A DNA stretch of 64,000 nt, taken from the NCBI GenBank assembly GCA_005223185.1, contig NJBN01000014.1:1-64000 (forward strand). Reading direction: 5' to 3'. Position 1 is the first letter of the stretch. Every line of letters starts with the position of its first letter. A program made the translations under genes and the position numbers. Below are positions 9,604 to 20,600 of the stretch, piece after piece. Under the pieces are notes generated by a model. It ran no database searches. It saw only the letters and a list, made by a program, of their open reading frames with translations, and was not told the DNA's origin. The stretch is from a candidate division LCP-89 bacterium B3_LCP. GTDB taxonomy: Bacteria > Electryoneota > B3-LCP.

Positions 9604-10740
9604 CTAATCTAAAATATTAATGCTGGTAACCCTTGGGGAACCATCAACTATTTCCACGATCACGTCTGTTCCATAAAAGCCGGTCCATCCTGGGCTATGC
9701 CCGAATTCTATTAGTATTTTGTCGCCTAAAATGGTAATGTCTTTCTTGTCTCCATCAGGCTTCCAATAATAAAATACAGAATTCCAAATATATTCATATT
9801 CAAACCTGGTATAGAAAGCATAGGCTTCACTATAACTATTCAAACTGATTTCTCCTTCATAACTATTTCCATGCGTCTCTATTCCTACACATGGATAGGA
9901 AATACTAGCAAGTGCAGCAATTTCCTTATTTTTGAATAGATTGAAAATTTCATTTGCAATCAAGTTCAAGTCTATCTCAGGACAAAGTGTCGAATTACTA
10001 CCGACATCCACCTTTAACTCCTCAAACATCACCGCCACACGCGAGGTAGTGTAGGTAAAATCTATGTTGTAGAACGCGCCCATTCCAACTAAATTAATAG
10101 TCCCTTCGGCCGTACCCAGATCGGCATTGAACGGTATCTTTACCTGTAGCGCATGCGCCTGAATCACCGTCCCCAGCTTGTAGATGGTATCCCAGGATTG
10201 GGCTAAGGCTTCATAGAAAGTTGAAGTGGAGGCGAACACGCCTCCGGGAATGATTTCCTCTAACTTCCCAACGCCGATCTCCTCGAAAATAGCCTCGGTG
10301 ATATCTGCCATACCTATCGGACCAATTGAAGGTACGAACTGGCTGGCGATAAGCTGAACCAGGTCTTCGAAATTTGGAAAGGAAGCCCCTTGGATTTCCT
10401 CCATGTCCTGGTCTAAAAAGCGGATATCCATCTCGTCAGTTAAAGGTTGCACAGCCTCCGGGATTACCAGGAATACCGATCCTCGCTGGCCATCGATGGT
10501 GTACAACTCGTTCTTCGATTGTAGATCGAAGATCAGGTAGTTCGTTGTTCCTTGGGTTTCCAGCCTCACAACCAGTTCAAAATTGGCGCTAATAACCTCC
10601 TTAGGGGTCTGTTTATCGATCCAGAGAAGGGGCACTGAGATCTGCTCGGGAGAAATACTGTAAGTTTGTGATTGTGCATGAAGGTTGTTGACGAGAAGGA
10701 GGAATATGAGCGAAGAGTAAATAACTTGTTTCGAATTCAT
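9604..10740 (-). CDS. Secreted protein of unknown function
   Basis: 378 residues with a signal peptide (about 1-22, ending LHAQ). Residues 25-110 are beta-rich with a SVFLVIPE strand; the middle is helical (LVQLIASQF, IFEEIGVGKLEEII). The C-terminal 130 residues, starting LNLIANEIFNLFKNKEIAAL and containing YIWNSVFYYW, have the helix-then-sheet rhythm of NTF2-like folds, but that is weak. No catalytic motif is visible. It lies 43 bases after the TPR gene and 19 bases before the propeller gene, so the three are probably co-transcribed. Confidence 0.6.
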   Translation of the reverse strand: MNSKQVIYSSLIFLLLVNNLHAQSQTYSISPEQISVPLLWIDKQTPKEVISANFELVVRLETQGTTNYLIFDLQSKNELYTIDGQRGSVFLVIPEAVQPLTDEMDIRFLDQDMEEIQGASFPNFEDLVQLIASQFVPSIGPIGMADITEAIFEEIGVGKLEEIIPGGVFASTSTFYEALAQSWDTIYKLGTVIQAHALQVKIPFNADLGTAEGTINLVGMGAFYNIDFTYTTSRVAVMFEELKVDVGSNSTLCPEIDLNLIANEIFNLFKNKEIAALASISYPCVGIETHGNSYEGEISLNSYSEAYAFYTRFEYEYIWNSVFYYWKPDGDKKDITILGDKILIEFGHSPGWTGFYGTDVIVEIVDGSPRVTSINILD

Positions 10741-10783
10741 GATATCCCGTTATTGGGTGTAAGTGTAATTTCTACGGACTGAG

Positions 10784-13567
10784 TTATGGTTTTGGAGATA
10801 TGTCAAAACCTTTGAGGTAAACTCCTTCTTTTGTGAATCTAATCGTAGCTCCAGAATACTTTGACCTGAATCGTCGATTACCCACCTTAAAGGTAATACC
10901 AGGCTTGGTAAAAATCCAGGTGGCATTAACGGCATCGATTATATCATTTGTGCTCTCATCATCAGCAGCGAGTGAACACCTGGGCATGAAGGGGCAAGAT
11001 CCATCTAATTCTATAATGGAAATATATAAATTCTCGCTTAATCCTGCAAGAGGCATACTTAGCAGTACCGGTATTTCACTTCCCTTCCCTGCCATAAATA
11101 AATACCCTTGCGCCCCTTTGGCAACCTGACCGTATTTTGAAATCGTCGTACTTTCACTTTTAATTTCGGTAATTTCAGATAAAGGTCGAACATTTTCAAT
11201 ATAAATCATGTTGTCTTCTTCCAAAATGAGGTAATCTGTATATGGAAATCCTTCGGTGATTAATACCTCCTCATCGTCTCCTCCTACACCATGTAATGGA
11301 AGGTCATAATTTTCATCCGCTTCCACGGGCAATCCTATTTTCAATATACACTGTCGATCAATGTCGTAGAATTCCCATTGTTCAGTCTGGGAGTTCCATT
11401 CTGTGGATCCTAGGAAATTCCCCGAACGATCATGATATTCCCAACATGTCTTCTTTTGATTCCAGATGCCGGTCCCGTCAAAATATCCTTCCGCATCTGT
11501 ATATTCCCATAGTTTCGTGTTGTAGTCCCATTTCGCAATTCCCAGGGCCTTGTCTGAAAGATCTAAAAACTTAATCACATCTTCATCGGAACCCGTTGAG
11601 TACGACTGAATTAGATTATACATCACTCTATCGAACGCGTATCTTCCGGTCAAAGGCGCTTCTTTCCAATTTACATCGACACCTTCATTCCCAGCATATA
11701 TTCTTCGTGCAAGCACTGTTTTTTTCCTGATAGCCTCATCATCATTGGGATGATCAGCGATCCAATCCTCCAGCAACTTATAAGCAGCCTCGTGCTTCCT
11801 CAATTTCTCATAGGTCATCAGAAGCCCCCCGATCACCGCCCCGTCTCCTGGTGCTCGAAGCTTTAAGCTTTCAAATACCCCTTCAGCTTTATTGTTACAG
11901 TCCATATTTAGATATAACACGCCAATTTTGATCAATAATTGTGTATCCAAGGTTTGATTTTCCAAATCATTTAGTAGTCTCAGAACTGTTTCCGTGTCAT
12001 TTATCTCAGTGAATGCTGAGGCAACTTCGAACTTCATCTCTGGACTGGCATCTTTCTCCAGTATCTTCTGGAAGATTGAGGTCGCTTTTAAGGTGTCGCT
12101 TACCCACTTCAGGTAAACTGCACCATATCGCATAAGCTGTTCGGCTGTCACATCTGGTTTTATGCACAACCTGTTCAACCGACTCACAAGTTCATCCAGC
12201 CTGCCTAAATCGCAATATAATTGACCGATATGTAATACAATTTCATCGTTTGTCAGAGGAATCTGATTCTCTGGAATAACCTTTTCCATCGTATCCATAA
12301 GGAACAATACCTTATCCTTATCACTTATTTCATCGAACTTACCTAGATTTAGGTCGTATGGATCGGAAACTTGGTAATGACCTGTCCCTTGCTCATCTCT
12401 GTTAAGATAATAAGTAGCAAGCTGAAGAAAAGCGCTACGATAGTTTTGTGTAATGCGTTTCTCACTTTCAATGGGAGGATAGCGGACACCTCGATACCAG
12501 GGATCAAAAGTCTGGTGCGTAATGTCCTGAAAATTTCTGCAGGTATCATAGCGATATTTTTCAAGGAGATTAGCTTTCATGCTCTCTGGGTCAATTCTTC
12601 CCTTTGGTTGGGGCACTAGCCTGAAAGCCAAACCCTCCATAACTAAATGATTTTGTAGACCAAGCATATTGCTGTTGGACACTGTCACAGCAAAATAAAT
12701 CGGCCTGTGCCATTTGTTGGTACGGATGATATCGATAAGCATGATGTCCTGCACTCGCAGGAAGTTCGGTTCACCGGTATCTCCATCGCCTGTAGGAAGA
12801 TGCATCGTCGCAGGGACGTCCCAGGTGAAGCTATCCCCATCAGGTGTTTCGATTTGAAGGATAGTTGATCTTTCAGGGTCATTTTTCGGCCAGTATCGAG
12901 ACTTGAGCGCTGCTAAATCATGTTTATCAAGATACTCATCGATATAGTCATCACTGAAGCTCATTGACAGCCGCGGTTCATTATGCTTGAGAATATTAAT
13001 ATAAGACGCTGTGTTCAATAAACTTAGGTTGACAATCGAGACATCCTTTCGATAATTCCTAACATATTGCCAATACCAAGCCGGATAAGTGTCATTATCT
13101 CCATTTGTAAAAAGAATAGCATTCGGTGACAGAGTGGTTAACATATTGTAGTTATATTCTTCTAAAAAATCCCCCATGCCGTTTTTTTCGTGGAGGGCTT
13201 TTAGGTGTTTTTTCAAGCCCTGTTTATCATTCAGCGTCCAGCAGCAGTTGATCAGTAATTCTTCTATCTGAACATATTCGGGATATAGATTTAGAGCTTT
13301 CTTCAGGTAGGTTACCGCCTCTGTGTAATTCTCGTTGAGTTGTAAAAGATCTCCTACTCTGCGATAATATTCCGGCTCATTGGGATCCTCTTTGATTTTC
13401 GTTTTTAAGAGCTGAATACTCTCTTCAAAATCCAATACTTCGAGTGTATCTTTTAACGCTTGGAACTTTGGGGAATTAGGATTGGGAATTGCCGCCAATA
13501 AGCTGGATGCTATGATGAAACTTAATGAGGTGTAAACGGTTCGAAAGTTAAACATGGTGAATTCCAT
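10784..13567 (-). CDS. Exported TPR protein with DUF2723-associated region and WEY repeats
   Basis: 927 residues, signal peptide about 5-26. TPR helices occupy about 45-120. A segment with ILFTNGDNDTYPAWY and VSIVNLSLLNT follows; this motif is typical of the C-terminal domain of bacteroidete DUF2723 membrane proteins, but the membrane part is absent here. More TPR-like helices run from about 450 to 640. Around residues 674-740 are three tandem 22-residue units of the form W....K.WEY.D..G...G, resembling choline-binding-type hairpin repeats. A beta-rich domain ends the protein. Role unknown; scaffold or cell-envelope binding is plausible. Starts at 13567 or at a second ATG four codons later. 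Confidence 0.68.
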   Translation of the reverse strand: MEFTMFNFRTVYTSLSFIIASSLLAAIPNPNSPKFQALKDTLEVLDFEESIQLLKTKIKEDPNEPEYYRRVGDLLQLNENYTEAVTYLKKALNLYPEYVQIEELLINCCWTLNDKQGLKKHLKALHEKNGMGDFLEEYNYNMLTTLSPNAILFTNGDNDTYPAWYWQYVRNYRKDVSIVNLSLLNTASYINILKHNEPRLSMSFSDDYIDEYLDKHDLAALKSRYWPKNDPERSTILQIETPDGDSFTWDVPATMHLPTGDGDTGEPNFLRVQDIMLIDIIRTNKWHRPIYFAVTVSNSNMLGLQNHLVMEGLAFRLVPQPKGRIDPESMKANLLEKYRYDTCRNFQDITHQTFDPWYRGVRYPPIESEKRITQNYRSAFLQLATYYLNRDEQGTGHYQVSDPYDLNLGKFDEISDKDKVLFLMDTMEKVIPENQIPLTNDEIVLHIGQLYCDLGRLDELVSRLNRLCIKPDVTAEQLMRYGAVYLKWVSDTLKATSIFQKILEKDASPEMKFEVASAFTEINDTETVLRLLNDLENQTLDTQLLIKIGVLYLNMDCNNKAEGVFESLKLRAPGDGAVIGGLLMTYEKLRKHEAAYKLLEDWIADHPNDDEAIRKKTVLARRIYAGNEGVDVNWKEAPLTGRYAFDRVMYNLIQSYSTGSDEDVIKFLDLSDKALGIAKWDYNTKLWEYTDAEGYFDGTGIWNQKKTCWEYHDRSGNFLGSTEWNSQTEQWEFYDIDRQCILKIGLPVEADENYDLPLHGVGGDDEEVLITEGFPYTDYLILEEDNMIYIENVRPLSEITEIKSESTTISKYGQVAKGAQGYLFMAGKGSEIPVLLSMPLAGLSENLYISIIELDGSCPFMPRCSLAADDESTNDIIDAVNATWIFTKPGITFKVGNRRFRSKYSGATIRFTKEGVYLKGFDISPKP

Positions 13568-13891
13568 TTGGGAGAGTTATCATAATTCAATTTCTAGCAG
13601 TAGTGTCCCATTATAAATTAAACAAAGACAGTTGTTTATCATTGGCAAGGGGATTTTCTGAATAATACTGCTTCGTAAATGCTTATAAAATAGGAATTTT
13701 TTCGAAGAGGGTTAAACTTAGAATCTGCAACTATTAGTATAAGAACTCTATATAACCCACTCATTTTTTCGATCCTTATTGTTGTATTCCTTGTAAATAA
13801 TACATGGATTCGGATTAATTCTACAAACTTACTGAGTTCGCTATGTTCCTTCTAATAGAGTAATCCAATAGCATACACCAAAATGAGTATT
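13568..13891. other. 324-bp spacer in the cargo block with a candidate promoter
   Basis: This AT-rich gap separates the TPM-FGE gene from the TPR gene. Apart from the candidate promoter at 13610-13638 I see no gene, hairpin or repeat. It is one of the few places where the block could be split into separate transcripts. Confidence 0.5.
13610..13638 (-). promoter_or_regulatory. Candidate promoter for the last three cargo genes
   Basis: On the minus strand a perfect TATAAT (13610-13615) lies 17 bases after TAAACA (13633-13638, four of six matches to consensus). It would give a leader of about 35 bases before the ATG at 13567. Confidence 0.35.
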
Positions 13892-15952
13892 TCATGGACC
13901 GATTACAACCCTAAAACCACACATGGTTGAAGCTACATCTCGAATTCCATTTCCTCGATATGCGATGTGGCACAGGAATGGGTGATCATCCCAGGATCCT
14001 CCTTTGAAAATCCTTGTTTTATTATACTGACCATCATCTGAGACTGCGCACCATTCGCTTACATTACCCGTCATATCAAATAGGCCGAACTCGTTTGGGC
14101 TGAAGCTTGCCACAGGTGCAGCATACACATAGCCGTCAGAATAACCCTTAAAGCGCTTTCGTCCTTTAAAAACGCTATGTAGGGTCTCATCACAAACATT
14201 TCCGCCATCCCTACCTATCGGATTTCCATTTCCCCAACTGTAATCAGTATGCTTGATACCATTACCTGCTGCATATTCCCATTCTTCTTCCGTGGGCAAG
14301 CGACATGGAGGCACTTGACCCTTCCGGTTCAGCCACCGAATAAATTCCTGTGTATCATCCCAGGTTACACAGACAACAGGGTGATTATCAGACTGGTCGA
14401 ATCCAGGACTCTTCCAATTTAAACCTTTTCCCTTTTTCGGATAACCATCACTGCCAAGCGTATAAGCCCAGCCATTCCTTTCTGCATCTGTCCGATATCC
14501 GGTTTCCCTGACAAACTGCCGAAACTGCTCGACCGTGACTTCTGTCTCCTGCATTGAGAAAGAATCGAGAGTTACTTTATGTTTTAAACCGTCGTTTAGC
14601 ACCTTGCCCTGTTTGTAAGAAATCTCGTCTCTTAGATAGGATCCTTCCGGAATACCAACGAAAACCATGACAGGTAATACGTCCGACGGTGGTACTTTCA
14701 GTACACCTCCCTCTAATATTCGTATCACCTCTTCGATCGCGCGGATCAAGCCGCCAGCATAATTTCCCCCTTTAAACTCGGGAATAATATCCTGGTCCAG
14801 GATAGTTCGACAAACTTCATCGGTCAATATTGCCTCCATGCCGTATCCCACCCGGAGTACCGTGTAACGGGGCTCTGACACGATCAGAAAGAGGATTCCG
14901 TTGTCTTTTCCCTCCACGCCGATACCCCAGTCGTCGAAGAGATCCGTGGCATAGGCATCCACATCGGTATAGGGACTCACCGATTGCAGAGTCAAAACAG
15001 CCATCTGGACGGTGGTCTTCCTCTCGTAATCGGCGATCATCAGATAGATCCGCTGTTCCTCCTCCTGGTCGAGAAGCCCGGAGAAATCGTTGACATAACC
15101 CACGGGTCGAGGAAAATCTACTTTGGGAGGGTCTTCAGGAGAATTCCGGTTTCTCTCTTCCCGCTCACAGTCGGGCAGAAACGTAATCGCCATGTCGAGC
15201 CGCCCGGAGCCCTTCGCTTCGAGGTTATTCCCTATGTCATCTGCCGGTGGAAGATACTTCACGACCTGATCCACGAGAAAGGCGAGTGGCTCCGATTTAT
15301 CGATCTTTTGAAGTGGCTCTATGGTAAAGGATACTTTCTGCGCGGATGGACCCCATTTCGGGTCGATGGGGTGGAAGGGAAGCCAGACATAATCGTAGCT
15401 TACCTGTTCGGCAAATGCCTGAGATTGCGATTCGTGATAATAGTCTGCTATTTTATTGGTAAATTGGAATGTCGTACTGAGCAGAGTCATCTGGGGAATT
15501 CGCTTCGAAAGAAATCCGATAAGAGCCTCCGCTCCAATCCCGAAAAACAGACCTCCGAATGTACCGGGTTGTTGAACCTCATGCCAGTTACCGGAGGATT
15601 GATCGAAAATCAGGTGTTCGCTATCCAGAACCCGCAGACTACCTCGAAGAAAAGCCAACCCAATCCCGCAGCGCCGGGCGGTGCCGCCCAGCGAGGTCAA
15701 TTGCGGGAAGCGGACTCGGGTGGCATTCTGATCAGTAAGACTATACCCTTCAGGCAAAATCGTGAGAATCAGATTTGTCTGTTTGATACCATCAGAACTT
15801 ATCGGAAGATCCTCTTTCTCGATGACAATACTGACTCGTGCTATATCCTTAATATCTACACCGATATCCCATGTTTCATCGTAGATAATTTCTGCGCGCA
15901 GAAAGTATGCACAAACGAGTGAGACAGTTATTAATCCTGTCATCCGTCTCAT
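13892..15952 (-). CDS. TPM-domain protein fused to FGE-sulfatase (C-type-lectin-like) domain
   Basis: 686 residues, signal peptide about 1-20. Residues 283-415 are a TPM domain (formerly DUF477): VNDFSGLL, then NGILFLIVSEPR and VGYGMEAILTD. Residues 428-686 are a formylglycine-generating-enzyme-like domain: GSYLRDE, TEVTVEQFRQFV, CRLPTEEEWEYAA, FGLFDMTGNVSEW, and a final CGFRVV. Catalytic FGEs have two Cys in a LCHxxYC-type motif; here only the first is kept (FLCHIAYRG), so a binding rather than enzymatic role is likely. Residues 20-280 are not recognised. It follows the NfeD/SPFH pair by 69 bases. Start ATG at 15952 has GGGGAG upstream. Confidence 0.78.
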   Translation of the reverse strand: MRRMTGLITVSLVCAYFLRAEIIYDETWDIGVDIKDIARVSIVIEKEDLPISSDGIKQTNLILTILPEGYSLTDQNATRVRFPQLTSLGGTARRCGIGLAFLRGSLRVLDSEHLIFDQSSGNWHEVQQPGTFGGLFFGIGAEALIGFLSKRIPQMTLLSTTFQFTNKIADYYHESQSQAFAEQVSYDYVWLPFHPIDPKWGPSAQKVSFTIEPLQKIDKSEPLAFLVDQVVKYLPPADDIGNNLEAKGSGRLDMAITFLPDCEREERNRNSPEDPPKVDFPRPVGYVNDFSGLLDQEEEQRIYLMIADYERKTTVQMAVLTLQSVSPYTDVDAYATDLFDDWGIGVEGKDNGILFLIVSEPRYTVLRVGYGMEAILTDEVCRTILDQDIIPEFKGGNYAGGLIRAIEEVIRILEGGVLKVPPSDVLPVMVFVGIPEGSYLRDEISYKQGKVLNDGLKHKVTLDSFSMQETEVTVEQFRQFVRETGYRTDAERNGWAYTLGSDGYPKKGKGLNWKSPGFDQSDNHPVVCVTWDDTQEFIRWLNRKGQVPPCRLPTEEEWEYAAGNGIKHTDYSWGNGNPIGRDGGNVCDETLHSVFKGRKRFKGYSDGYVYAAPVASFSPNEFGLFDMTGNVSEWCAVSDDGQYNKTRIFKGGSWDDHPFLCHIAYRGNGIRDVASTMCGFRVVIGP

Positions 15953-16021
15953 ATGAATCTCCCCTGACCTCTATAAAATCATTTTACGATAAGGAAATGG
16001 AGGGAATCAGCCGGACAACTA

Positions 16022-17053
16022 TTATTTCTTTGGCTGTTTCGCCGATATATCTTTCGACAGATCGAGTACCTCCTTTATGCCTCCGATAGCGCCGAAGAGT
16101 CCGGCCAGGTCGTTCGGCAAGAAGAACTTCGAATTTTCACCGGAGGCCAGAGCCTTAGCGATTTCCTGCTGTGCTTTGAGTGTTTCAATCAAGACGACAC
16201 CCTGGATCCCTTCCGCCTTGCCCAGGACAACGCGCACAGCATCTAAACCCTTTGCTGTAGCTTCTTGAACCATCTGAATGGATTTTGATTGACCCTCTGC
16301 TTCGAGAATCTTTTTCTTCCTCTCCGCTTCAGCCTTCAAAATCACTGCCTGATTTTCACCTTCAGCTTCCAGTATCTGCTTTTGCCGTTGTCCTTCAGCT
16401 GTGAGAATTCTTTCCTGCTTTTCAGCTTCAGCGAGGGTCACTTTGGCCCTACGCTCCCTCTCTGCAATCATCTGCTTCTGCATCGCTTCCTTCAACTCGA
16501 TGGGGGGTATGATATCCTGAATTTCAACTCGTAGCACTTTTATACCCCACTTATCGGTTGCTTCGTCAAGTATGGAACGCAGACGGTCGTTAATAGATTC
16601 TCTCGCCGACAGGCTGGTATCTAGATCCATTTCGCCGAAAATATTCCGGATCGTAGTTTGAGATAATTGCTGGATACCCTTGACCGGCGAGCTGATTTCA
16701 TAAACCGCTTTGTATGGTTCGACGATCTGGAAAAATACGAGTGTATCCACTTGCATGCGAATATTGTCCTTGGAAATGACCTCCTGTTCTGGGATATCCA
16801 TGATCTGTTCTCTCAGGTCAATGCGGTTGTTTGCGAGTTCATGGGGTCTGGCATTGACATTCCGAACGAATTTTTGCCGGTCAAAGAATGGTATGATGAA
16901 ACTTAATCCGGCTTCCAGAGTCTTGTGGTATTTTCCAAGCCGTTCGATTACTGCTGCTTGCCCCTGCTGAATCTGCTTTATCCCTGATAAGGCGATAATG
17001 ATAACTAATATAGCGATTGCTATATTAATGATTAAAACTGGATCCAACGTCAT
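16022..17053 (-). CDS. SPFH/Band 7 (stomatin-prohibitin family, QmcA-like) membrane protein
   Basis: 343 residues. An N-terminal transmembrane helix (about 6-24) is followed by the Band 7 domain (IQQGQAAVIERLGKYHKT, VISKDNIRMQVDTLVFFQI) and a long Glu/Lys/Ala-rich coiled coil with repeated ILxAEG units that drives oligomerisation. Such proteins form large membrane rings and help organise membrane complexes and proteolysis. It starts one base after the NfeD gene ends, the classic SPFH-NfeD pair. Being embedded among the exported cargo proteins, it may organise the membrane site of the system. Start ATG at 17053 with AGGGAG upstream. Confidence 0.9.
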   Translation of the reverse strand: MTLDPVLIINIAIAILVIIIALSGIKQIQQGQAAVIERLGKYHKTLEAGLSFIIPFFDRQKFVRNVNARPHELANNRIDLREQIMDIPEQEVISKDNIRMQVDTLVFFQIVEPYKAVYEISSPVKGIQQLSQTTIRNIFGEMDLDTSLSARESINDRLRSILDEATDKWGIKVLRVEIQDIIPPIELKEAMQKQMIAERERRAKVTLAEAEKQERILTAEGQRQKQILEAEGENQAVILKAEAERKKKILEAEGQSKSIQMVQEATAKGLDAVRVVLGKAEGIQGVVLIETLKAQQEIAKALASGENSKFFLPNDLAGLFGAIGGIKEVLDLSKDISAKQPKK

Positions 17054-17054
17054 T

Positions 17055-17498
17055 TCAATTCTCCCTGGTTACGATGAGTTTGACCCCTGCTGCTTTGATA
17101 ACTTTCACTCTTTCTCCTTTCGAAATCGGATCTTTATCATCTGATATTGCAGACCAGACCTCCTTTCCGACCTTTACTTTACCGGTCGATAGGATTACGT
17201 TGATGTCCTCGGTGACAATGGCCACTTGGCTGACTAATGAACCGACATTTGTCTTAATGTCACTGCTTCCTCTGGAAAACCAATCCATGGTAATCTTTCT
17301 AACGAAAGTTGTGAGTATTAAAAGCGAAGCAGCATAGGTTATGATAATTATCTCAGTCGATGCCTCGAAATAAACCGGAATGGCAGTAATGATCGAGGCA
17401 ATACCGAACCACATTACAATGAAGTTTGTGGTCGCAATCTCAATGACGATCAAGAGGATGCCGACCACAACCCACACCCACCAGAGATTTTCAAGCAT
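17055..17498 (-). CDS. NfeD-like membrane protein, partner of SPFH protein
   Basis: 147 residues: two or three transmembrane helices in the first 75 residues (WWVWVVVGILLIVIEI, FIVMWFGIASIITAI, IIIITYAASLLIL) and a C-terminal OB-fold (about 80-147; VGSLVSQVAIVTEDI, GKVKVGKEVWSA, KGERVKVIKAAGVKL). This is the short NfeD architecture without the ClpP-like protease domain. The family works with SPFH proteins, and the SPFH gene follows one base downstream. It lies 130 bases after the large DUF1598-like gene. Confidence 0.88.
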   Translation of the reverse strand: MLENLWWVWVVVGILLIVIEIATTNFIVMWFGIASIITAIPVYFEASTEIIIITYAASLLILTTFVRKITMDWFSRGSSDIKTNVGSLVSQVAIVTEDINVILSTGKVKVGKEVWSAISDDKDPISKGERVKVIKAAGVKLIVTREN

Positions 17499-17628
17499 AT
17501 CGGTTGCTCCTCTTTAGTTATAATTACTTTGCTGTTTTACCTCTACAGAGTAGATTGCTTCGCGTTAATATGGATCTAAGTCCACTATTTATGGCTCCAG
17601 CCGATAAACTAGCAGGTCCTTTGGTATC

Positions 17629-20600
17629 TCATATCCTCGCATCATACGTAACGGCAGTCCGGCATAATTTTCCATCTTCGCTGTACTGGTATTCCTTCAC
17701 ATAAATAGGGTCCCACAGGCCCTCCTTCATGACGCGTAACGCATGGATAGTGGGTTTATCCGTACGGAAGTCATAATCGAATTCCGCGGTATATATACCA
17801 TGACTGACGGATTTTAACCCCCAAATTCCCATTTTTTCAAATCGACCCGCTGCATCAAAGTAGATCCGTTTCGTCTCTTTTTTATCGGTCAGCACATATG
17901 ATGCATCGGACATCAAGGCAATCATCTTGTAGGCGCTCTTAAGCTCGTTTGTCGGGACGTAACCGGCATAATCGTACTTATCGGTGTTGAAAACGAAGAA
18001 TTCCTTTTCTCCCGTCTTTTGATTCACCAACTTGATCCTCTTTGACAGATTAACGTTGAGAAAATCGACGCGCTCTGATCCAAACGGCTCGAGTACATAG
18101 GAATTCAAGTCACTCTTCGATCCACATTCTTCAATCAGATCGTAACTGAACTTATAATGATGGTTTTCAGAGAGAATCATATCGGTCATCAGACCCGACT
18201 GGTCGAACCAGAATTCATTGCCTAATTTGTCGGCGAGTCGGTATGAGGCGTCGGTCATCAGGAAGAGACCTACTACCTGACTCGACTCAAGCACCTGGGG
18301 TACCCAACCCATCACGGTGTATTTGTCCTTATCGAATGTGAGTACCTCTCGATCACCACTTAGCAGATTGACCACTGCCATTCTCTCCGGAACCAGTGAG
18401 CCATGTAATTCCCTGGTAGCGTCACCTACCCGTTCAACACGGTAAGGAATCAGGAGATGCCACCCTTCACCGAACTCACCTTCTCCTTTCTGTTTCGGAT
18501 TGAAGTACCGTACAATTTCAAGATTCGTCTGATAATGAGCTTTCTTTAACAGGTGGGGGCTCAGCTCGTCAGCTCGTTCTGTCCCCAGGTGAACCTTCAA
18601 AGCATCTTTAAAAGCCGGGGCATTTTTATATTCCTTGTTCACGATGGATCTCAGGTCCTGCACCACGGTTTCCAGTTTCTCTTCGGCCTTGACGCGACAA
18701 CCTTCGGAGAGAATTTCAAGCTGTTCCTCGTTATACGGTGGTTCCAATCCCAATGCATCCATGTTCGATTTCAGCAGTTTCATCGTTTCGTCATAGAGCA
18801 TCTCGTGGTAGAGGTTGTCCAGCGATTGTTCGGTCAACAGATATCCTTCACCCCGCAGAGCCAGATCGGTTTGATAGCGAATGCCGCGGTGGTCCTTGCC
18901 TGAAGTTAGAGAATTCTGGGGAACCACACTATAGCTCTTCTCACCTAAATTGAACCACATCTTCTCCGGTGCGGTATCTACAATCTTGCGATCATAAGAT
19001 ACAGACGTAGCTTCCTCCTTCGGAGATCTCGCCCAGGCTTCTGCAACGGCCTTCATGGCTGCCTCGTCATAGACATATTGTCCCTCGGAAGTGAGGTCAA
19101 CCCCGCCTTCGATTTGAATGCCCTTGAAGTAATCCGAACCTTTGGCGAGCGCTTTCACCGTGCCGGGAGAGTCTTCTGTGAGGACAAGATCTTTGTGAGC
19201 TAAAAGGAACCACATCAATGGGACACCCTGCTCTTTCAGGTACTTTGTCAGGCTGACGATCTTGGCATATTCGAACAGGTCGTCGTAAACGGGGTATTTC
19301 TCAGCCAGTTCCAGGTAATGGTCGGTCAAGAAATCTGCGAATTTCTGATTGGAGGGATCGCCCCCCATAGTTTTGTCATCCTGAAACATATATTCTGTTT
19401 TGACCGTCATCCGGCCCTCATCGAAGAGCAGTAAATTGCCTCCACGCTTGAATCGCATGTTCTCCGGGATGAACCAGAACCGACTCCAGGCACCGTAGTA
19501 CAATTTCCCCACTTCTGCTGCGTAATCATCCGGATTCTTGAATCCCGGAACATCGGCTCGTTCGGTCCCCACCGACCACTTTTTCATGATATAATCGGCG
19601 TCGCGCATCACTCGGCCCAGATCAGTGTTGACGACCCGCCCGATGTAGCGGACTAAATGCTTATCGGAACCAGGGGCGATGGGGTCAATTGATATCCCTG
19701 GATCCTGGTTCGTGTAATAGGTCGCCCACAACGCCGTAACGAATTTCCGGAAGGTCTTGGGATCCAGCCGGGCATTTTCGCCCTCGACGACGAACGAGAA
19801 TCCGTCGCTCAAATCGACCTGTGCCTTCCCCGCTCCCGCTATCTGAGCAGTCGATTGTAGCATAACCCCACCAATGTCGGGAATGTATGATATTGGATTC
19901 AGGGTGCTCGAATAGTTGAAATTTGATCGGCCATATGATGTAGTAGGTGAGGTATAGTTTTTACTGATATCTAAAACAGTTGATGGTTTATTGACTGAAA
20001 CGATATATCTCCCAATTGAACAGCCGATTTTTTCAGCCTCTTCTAGAATGCTATCTTTATCATACATTCGATTATAGGAGCTTTCTGCAGTAATTCCAGG
20101 TACGTGCCACCCCTCTAAAGGTACTTCCCAGATTAGAGAGTTCCCATCTGGTCTTGATTGCAAGACTATTTCTTTTAATGCTGTTACTGAACCATCCAGC
20201 AAATCAGATTTTAAAACCCTGAGTCTGATTCCACCATTTAGGATTTGTTTTTTCGAAATATTGTGACGTTCTAATTGAGCTTCAGTTTGTAGAAGTGGGA
20301 ATGTATTCGGTGTTTCAATTATTTTTGTTTCATACTTTTGTAACCAATAATCTAAGCTAGGTTTAAATGATGGATCTTGGCTCAATAGATTTTGAACACC
20401 TTCAGCTATTCCTACTAGCTTGAATAGTGCACTAAGCCGTTTAAGTTGTTGATATTGAACACTGATATCACTATAATTCGCCGTTAGAGCAGCAGCAAAT
20501 TGGTCGCCGATTGGATCACTTAAACGGTTTCCGACAGTGTTCACACTCATTACTTCAGTTTTTGCTTGAATTTTTAGCTCCTTTACTACTGCTACCCCCT

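Noticed and set aside
14984-15922. 312-residue plus frame
   Set aside because: It is antisense to the TPM-FGE gene, whose domains are clear on the other strand.
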